16,784 nucleotides of DNA, taken from assembly GCA_030550075.1 (NCBI GenBank), contig JAUQQB010000013.1, forward strand, positions 1 through 16,784. The letters are read 5' to 3'. This DNA comes from Chloroflexota bacterium (lineage in GTDB: Bacteria > Chloroflexota > Anaerolineae > Thermoflexales > Thermoflexaceae). The position numbers and the translations under genes were made by a program. Below, in pieces: positions 12,436-16,784 of this stretch (position 1 is the stretch's first letter; the number at the start of each line of letters is the position of its first letter). The notes below the pieces were generated by a model. The model had not been told where the DNA came from, searched no databases, and saw only the letters and a program-made list of their open reading frames with translations.

Positions 12436-15243
12436 ATGGCGCTCGCACGTCCGAGAACGCGCCCTTCCTCAGGCGGATCCCTCCCGTGGAAATGGATCAT
12501 TGGACTGGGAGTCATTGCGCTCCTGGCACTGGTCGGAGCGGGACTGTGGATGGCCCGTTCCGCGCAGGCCGCATGTGAGACGGTCACCATCCAGCAACCC
12601 TTCCAGAGCCCTACCTTCCAGCTCGCCCCGGCGGATCCCGCCCAGAGCGTGCGCGTGGCCGTCTGGCCGCTGGCGGAACCCGACGCCGCGCTTCAAGAAG
12701 CTTTGAACCGCCTGCCGCCAACCCTGAAACCGGTCGGGCCTTACTATCTACTGCGCTTCTGCGGCGAGGTCCGCACGCCGCTGCGTCTGACGGTATATAT
12801 CCCGGACGGGCTGGAGCCCTGGACGATCGCCGATTTGTGGGGCTGGACCGGACAGGGATGGGCATGGATCGGGGGGGAGCTGGAAGAATCGCTGGGCCTT
12901 CTAAGCGGCGAAATCCGCGTGGCCCCCCGCTACGTCATCGTCGCAGCCGCCCAGGTTCCCGTTCCCGCCTTTGGAGCGATTCAGGAAGCCGGGATCGCGC
13001 CGGATGCCCGGGCGCTGGAGGTAGTGAGCGAGGTCAGTGTGGCTGGATTAACCCTGGGTCTGGGCGGCCGCCTGATGGGGGATATGAACGCGCTGCCGCC
13101 GCCGGACCCCCAGGGGCGATTCGTCACCTGGCTGCTGGTGCGGAACTATCTACCGGGCGGGGCGCCCAACACGGCCGCCCTGGCCGCCCTCCTGGCAAAT
13201 CCGGCCGTTTATCAGGCCCATGTCCAGGAGATCATGAATATCCTCCAGGCCCGCAACTACAACGGCGTCCTGGTGGATTACCGGGGTCTCACCTCGGATC
13301 AGCAGCGCGCCTTCCTGGACTTCCTCAGCCAGCTCGGCCAGGCTCTCCATGAACAGGGAAAGGTGCTGGCCGTGGCCGCCCCCCTTCCATTGCCCGGGGA
13401 ACGGGGACGTTTCCTCACCAGCGGCTATGATTGGAAACAACTGGGCCGCCTGGCGGATGTCCTCTACGTGGAAGCCCCCGATGGTCCCACCGCCTATGTC
13501 CCGGGTGGACTGGTCGAGCAAAGCCTGCGGTGGCTGATCGGCCAGGTGAACCGATATCAGCTGCAGCTCGTAGGGCCGGGCCTGGCGGTGGATCTCGGTC
13601 CCTCCGGTGCGCAGTTGATTTCTTTTGACGAAGCGCTCGCCTATCTGGGCCGTCTGGAGCCTTCGGGGCCGCTGACCCTCACCGGGGGGGTGACCCTTAC
13701 GCTGACTCCTTCTACTACCGCTCAGGACCTTCAGTTCCTGGCCGAAGCGGGCGTCTATCGCTATCAATATACCGACGAAGCCGGACAGCTTCACACGGTC
13801 TGGATGCCCACAACGGGCCTTCTCGATCGCCAGCTCTTTCTGATCCAGACGTATCGATTGCGGGGGCTGACCCTGCGGGGACTGCTGAGTGGAGACACAG
13901 CACCGGGCACCGTAGAGGCCCTGCAGGCCTATCGCCAGAGCGGCCAGGCCCCTGGCCTATCCGCGATGGAATGGGTCTGGCGGATCACCGGGCCAGATGG
14001 TCAGGTGGTGGCGGAGATCACCCGACCGCTGATCGATGGACGCGCGGAATGGACTCCGCCCGGGGAGGCAAGCGGTCCTTTTCATATCGCGCTGATCCTG
14101 CGTGTGGGGCCCAGCGAGAAGACGCAGGGAGAGACCACCGGCGTGGTGGCGACCGGAACTCCTGTGCCCACCCCTACCCTGACCCGCACCCCAGGGCCTA
14201 CCCGCACCCCGGGGCCTACCCGGACGCCAGGGCCCAGCCCCACGCCGGGCCCCTCCCCGACGCCCCGCCCGACGAACACGCCGCGCCCTCGCCCCATCGG
14301 GGGCGGATTTGAACTGGGCGGCCATGTGGATAGCTTCTCCCGACCCGATCTGATGCGCTACGCCGGCATGACCTGGGTCAAGCGTCAGGTCCGCTGGTCC
14401 CCTGGCCAGGATCCGAGCAGCGTCGCGGGATTGATCCATCAGGCCCACGCCAATGGTTTTAAGATCCTCCTGGGCATTGTGGGCTTCCCGGAGCAGATGG
14501 GAACTCCCAATCCGGGTTACTTTGACACCTTCGCCCAGTTCCTGGGCGGGGTGGCCGCTCTGGGAGCGGATGGGATCGAGGTCTGGAATGAGCAGAACAT
14601 CGACCGAGAGTGGCCAACCGGCCATATCGATCCCGCCAGCTACACGGATATGCTGCGGCGAGCTTACAGCGCCATTAAGAGCCGCAACCCGGGGACCATG
14701 GTGATCAGCGGGGCGCCTGCCCCGACCGGCGCGGAAGGCGCGTTCGGTTCCCATCGGGTTTGGAACGATGATCGTTATGTGGCGGGGATGGCCGCCGCGG
14801 GTGCGGCGAATTACGCCGACTGCATCGGCATCCACTACAACGAGGGGATCGTCCCACCCGACTGGACGAGCGGCGATCCGCGGGACAATTACTACACCCG
14901 CTACTTCTGGGGGATGGTGAACACGTATTGGAACGCCTTCGGCGGTGCCCGGAAGCTGTGCTTCACCGAGCTGGGCTATCTGTCGGATGATGGGTATCCG
15001 CCCCTGGAGGCCGTGGCGCCTTCCTTCGCCTGGGCCAAGGATGTGACGGTCCAGCAGCAGGCGGAATGGCTGGCCCGGGCCGCGCAGCTCTCCGCTCAGA
15101 GCGGGAAGGTGCGTCTGATGATCATCTGGAACGTGGACTTCCGGAATTATGGGGCGGACCCGATGGCCGGTTATGCCATCATCCGGCCCGATAATTCCTG
15201 CCCCGCATGTGAGACGCTGCATCAGGTGATGGGCAGTCGTTAA
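12436..15243 (+). CDS. Membrane-anchored two-barrel glycoside hydrolase (GH18-like plus clan GH-A)
   Basis: This 935-aa protein should face outward from an N-terminal signal anchor (hydrophobic about 20-40). A beta-rich region (about 45-190) precedes a GH18-like barrel (about 200-495). Its NYNGVLVDYRGL strand (about 274-285), QLGRLADVLYVEA (335-346) and the closing HTVWMPTTGLLDRQ with LRGLTLRGL match spore/cortex-type GH18 proteins. The catalytic Glu expected after D281-Y282 is Arg283, so this barrel is probably inactive and may bind glycan. A small beta-sandwich (about 505-570) and a Thr/Pro linker (575-620) lead to a clan GH-A barrel (about 625-930). That barrel resembles GH39/PslG-like enzymes, with acid/base Glu719 in EVWNEQN and nucleophile Glu845 in CFTELG. 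The ATG at 12436 has AAAAGGAGG 10 nt upstream. The substrate is unknown, perhaps a cell-surface or biofilm polysaccharide. Confidence 0.82.
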   Translation: MALARPRTRPSSGGSLPWKWIIGLGVIALLALVGAGLWMARSAQAACETVTIQQPFQSPTFQLAPADPAQSVRVAVWPLAEPDAALQEALNRLPPTLKPVGPYYLLRFCGEVRTPLRLTVYIPDGLEPWTIADLWGWTGQGWAWIGGELEESLGLLSGEIRVAPRYVIVAAAQVPVPAFGAIQEAGIAPDARALEVVSEVSVAGLTLGLGGRLMGDMNALPPPDPQGRFVTWLLVRNYLPGGAPNTAALAALLANPAVYQAHVQEIMNILQARNYNGVLVDYRGLTSDQQRAFLDFLSQLGQALHEQGKVLAVAAPLPLPGERGRFLTSGYDWKQLGRLADVLYVEAPDGPTAYVPGGLVEQSLRWLIGQVNRYQLQLVGPGLAVDLGPSGAQLISFDEALAYLGRLEPSGPLTLTGGVTLTLTPSTTAQDLQFLAEAGVYRYQYTDEAGQLHTVWMPTTGLLDRQLFLIQTYRLRGLTLRGLLSGDTAPGTVEALQAYRQSGQAPGLSAMEWVWRITGPDGQVVAEITRPLIDGRAEWTPPGEASGPFHIALILRVGPSEKTQGETTGVVATGTPVPTPTLTRTPGPTRTPGPTRTPGPSPTPGPSPTPRPTNTPRPRPIGGGFELGGHVDSFSRPDLMRYAGMTWVKRQVRWSPGQDPSSVAGLIHQAHANGFKILLGIVGFPEQMGTPNPGYFDTFAQFLGGVAALGADGIEVWNEQNIDREWPTGHIDPASYTDMLRRAYSAIKSRNPGTMVISGAPAPTGAEGAFGSHRVWNDDRYVAGMAAAGAANYADCIGIHYNEGIVPPDWTSGDPRDNYYTRYFWGMVNTYWNAFGGARKLCFTELGYLSDDGYPPLEAVAPSFAWAKDVTVQQQAEWLARAAQLSAQSGKVRLMIIWNVDFRNYGADPMAGYAIIRPDNSCPACETLHQVMGSR
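14158..14295 (+). repeat. Thr/Pro-rich linker repeats in the two-barrel gene
   Basis: Residues 575-620 are low-complexity, with three TRTPGP units followed by SPTPGP units. They form a flexible and possibly O-glycosylated linker between the GH18-like and GH-A parts. Such Thr-Pro linkers are common in surface hydrolases. The repeats are in frame and differ mainly at third positions. Confidence 0.85.
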
Positions 15244-15274
15244 GCCCTGCGAGATCGGCAGGAGAAGTTCTGCG

Positions 15275-15313
15275 CATGCGGTGCGGGGTGCCCTGAGCAC
15301 CCCGCACCGCATG
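15275..15313 (+). terminator. Perfect 17-bp hairpin between the two hydrolase genes
   Basis: Arms 15275-15291 and 15297-15313 are perfectly complementary with a CCTGA loop. It begins about 32 nt after the stop of the first gene and ends just before the ribosome site of the second. No U-tract follows (AAATCC), so it may be a processing or attenuating stem, or a repeat, rather than a classic terminator. A possible GTG (15281) and ATG (15311) for the downstream gene both lie inside it. Confidence 0.5.
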
Positions 15314-15340
15314 AAATCCACGGAGGAGGAGAATCCCCTG

Positions 15341-16579
15341 TTGAACCGACGAGTCCGCGATTGGATCCTGCGACTGGCCATCATACTGGTCGCTCTGGAG
15401 ATGGGTATCCTGGGCTTTGCCTTCTGGCGCTCCTCCGCGCCCCGGCTGGAGATCTCCCCCACCCCCTCTGCTCCCTTTCCCATCCCTCCCACGCCATCGC
15501 CGACTCCACGCTCCAACTCTGAACCTCTCCTCATGGGAGTTCAGGTACACGGATATGTGGGAGATCCACGGGATACCCTTCGCGTGGTCCGCCAGGTGGG
15601 ATTTCCATGGGTCAAGCAGCAGGTCCTCTGGTCCATGCATGAGCCGGAGCCCGGACGCTATAATTGGGGCATCCTGGAGGGCTTTCTGATCGTTTCCGAA
15701 TTAGAGAATGTGAAAGTTGTGCTCAGTGTGGTGACTGCACCGGAATGGAGCCGACGGGAAGGAGGAATCCATGGGCCGCCGGATCGTCCAGAGGACCTTG
15801 CGCGTTTCCTCCAGGCGTTGATCCGCCGACATCGTGGGCGGATCCATGCGATCGAGGTGTGGAATGAACAGAACCTGAAGCGGGAATGGCAAACCTCCCG
15901 GGGCTTACGTCCGGAGGATTACGTGGAGTTGCTTCGGGTTGCCTATACCACGATCAAGGCAGAGGATCCCGAGATCATGGTGATCAGCGGGGCGCTTTCC
16001 CCCACCGGGATCGACGATGGGATGAACGCTGTGGATGATTTCCGTTATCTGCAAGGTATGGTTCAGGCCGGTTTTCTGAACTACGCGGATTGTGTGGGAG
16101 TCCACCACAATGGTTACAACATTGGCCCGGATGTCCTGGCCGAGGAGGCTCCCTCATTGCCGGAAGCCCGGACCGCGCGCTTTCGCGGCCCTTTTGATAA
16201 CCCTCATCACAGCTGGAGCTTCAAGTCCACGCTCTGGGGCTACCGGGAAATCATCGGGGGCGCAAAGCCGCTATGCGTAACGGAGTTCGGATGGGCATCC
16301 GCTGAGGAATATGGAAAGGCACGACCAGGATTTGAATTCGCCCTGGACAATTCCCTGGAGGAACAGGCCCGTTGGATCGTTGAAGGCTTTGAGCGAATGC
16401 GCACCTGGGGATTCGTCCGAATGGCGATCCTATGGAATCTGGATTTCGGACCAAAAGGGTTCGGTCCGGAGCGGGACGATAACGTGCTCTATAGCATCCT
16501 GGACACTCGAGGGGTTCCACGCCCTGCCTTCAGTGCGCTGCAAGCCTACCTCGCTGGGCTACGCACGGGAGATCATTGA
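15341..16579 (+). CDS. Membrane-anchored clan GH-A glycoside hydrolase (paralogue of upstream C-terminal barrel)
   Basis: This protein is homologous to the C-terminal barrel of the preceding gene: WVKQQVLW against WVKRQVRW, IEVWNEQN, IMVISGALSPTG against MVISGAPAPTG, and NYADCVGVH against NYADCIGIH. I choose the TTG at 15341 (412 aa) because GGAGGAGGAG lies 9 nt upstream and a clean signal anchor follows (about 8-29). An ATG at 15311 and a GTG at 15281 lie within a strong hairpin and lack ribosome sites. A Pro/Ser linker (about 35-60) precedes the barrel. Acid/base Glu176 (EVWNEQN) and nucleophile Glu315 (VTEFGW) are intact. It is likely an extracellular retaining glycosidase of GH39/PslG-like type, substrate unknown. 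The gap of 97 nt suggests co-transcription if the hairpin is read through. Confidence 0.85.
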   Translation: MNRRVRDWILRLAIILVALEMGILGFAFWRSSAPRLEISPTPSAPFPIPPTPSPTPRSNSEPLLMGVQVHGYVGDPRDTLRVVRQVGFPWVKQQVLWSMHEPEPGRYNWGILEGFLIVSELENVKVVLSVVTAPEWSRREGGIHGPPDRPEDLARFLQALIRRHRGRIHAIEVWNEQNLKREWQTSRGLRPEDYVELLRVAYTTIKAEDPEIMVISGALSPTGIDDGMNAVDDFRYLQGMVQAGFLNYADCVGVHHNGYNIGPDVLAEEAPSLPEARTARFRGPFDNPHHSWSFKSTLWGYREIIGGAKPLCVTEFGWASAEEYGKARPGFEFALDNSLEEQARWIVEGFERMRTWGFVRMAILWNLDFGPKGFGPERDDNVLYSILDTRGVPRPAFSALQAYLAGLRTGDH

Positions 16580-16651
16580 TCCTGAACGAAGGTTTCGCCG
16601 ATAGGGCAAAACATTTGCGGAAGAATCTTCCCTTCTATCCAGAGTCTTTTA

Positions 16652-16686
16652 GGCTGGGACGGGCGCCGGAAGCGCCTGTCCCAGCC
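16652..16686. repeat. Intergenic inverted repeat, 15-bp stem
   Basis: Arms 16652-16666 and 16672-16686 (beginning GGCTGGGAC and ending GTCCCAGCC) pair with one G-U wobble and a 5-nt loop. The outer flanks TTTT and AAAAA extend the symmetry past an A/C mismatch. On neither strand is there a proper U-tract after the stem. It could end transcription of the second hydrolase gene weakly, or be a dispersed repeat. Confidence 0.6.
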
Positions 16687-16765
16687 CAAAAATCAATAGG
16701 AGTTACGCAGTTCGGGGCTCGCGAGAAGAGGTAGAATGGCCCCACCCCCCTTTATCCCCCCTCCC

Positions 16766-16784
16766 CACGGCCTAAAAGGCCGTG
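16766..16784. repeat. Palindromic hairpin at the right edge
   Basis: CACGGCCT (16766-16773) and AGGCCGTG (16777-16784) form a perfect 8-bp stem with an AAA loop, following a pyrimidine-rich stretch. It is at the window boundary, so its context cannot be judged. The interval 16580-16765 has no gene. Confidence 0.5.

Noticed and set aside
13957..15534. Minus-strand open frame of 525 codons opposite the hydrolase genes
   Set aside because: It is antisense to the conserved GH-A barrel, Arg/Gly/His-rich without any domain pattern, and runs across a gene border and the perfect hairpin.

Overview
The window is about 16.8 kb of GC-rich bacterial DNA. Gene content suggests a thermophilic Chloroflexota, perhaps of the Thermoflexia/Anaerolineae type. 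This is inferred from protein style (Arg/Glu/Pro-rich, Thr-Pro linkers, a HEPN-MNT pair, a DnaD-type loader beside dnaB); no rRNA or other marker is present to prove it. There are no tRNAs, rRNAs, CRISPR arrays or intact transposases.

Left part, minus strand (1-6028). A coiled-coil protein gene with recent internal duplications runs off the left edge. Next comes the protein quality-control operon tig-clpP-clpX, read right to left. It has a near-consensus sigma-70 promoter at 4200-4228 and a leader of about 135 nt. Upstream of it lies hutH (histidine ammonia-lyase), which ends in a strong hairpin/U-tract terminator at 4358-4400. Together tig, clpP and clpX supply a ribosome-bound chaperone plus the ATP-dependent ClpXP protease.

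Middle, plus strand (6227-8318). A HEPN/MNT (minimal nucleotidyltransferase) pair with overlapping genes starts from an extended -10 promoter that diverges from hutH. It is followed by a decayed minus-strand gene remnant (about 7093-7684). Then comes a bifunctional-nuclease (DUF151) gene with its own extended -10 promoter. About 520 bp without a recognisable gene precede dnaB.

Replication cluster, plus strand (8839-12315). dnaB (replicative helicase), a DnaD-domain protein and a DnaC/DnaI-like ATPase are tightly overlapping, which implies translational coupling. The third gene is unusual: a putative zinc site is followed by two tandem AAA+ domains that are clear duplicates of one another, and the second lacks the sensor-1 Asn. 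This looks like a self-contained helicase plus loader operon with a built-in double loader, and it is the most interesting system in the window.

Right part, plus strand (12436-16579). Two membrane-anchored, extracytoplasmic glycoside-hydrolase-like proteins follow. The first is a 935-aa protein with a GH18-like barrel that appears to have lost its catalytic Glu, a Thr/Pro linker and a clan GH-A barrel. The second is a 412-aa paralogue of that last barrel alone. A perfect 17-bp hairpin separates them. Several intergenic long hairpins without U-tracts (12312, 15275, 16652, 16766) may be a dispersed repeat family or structured RNA elements.
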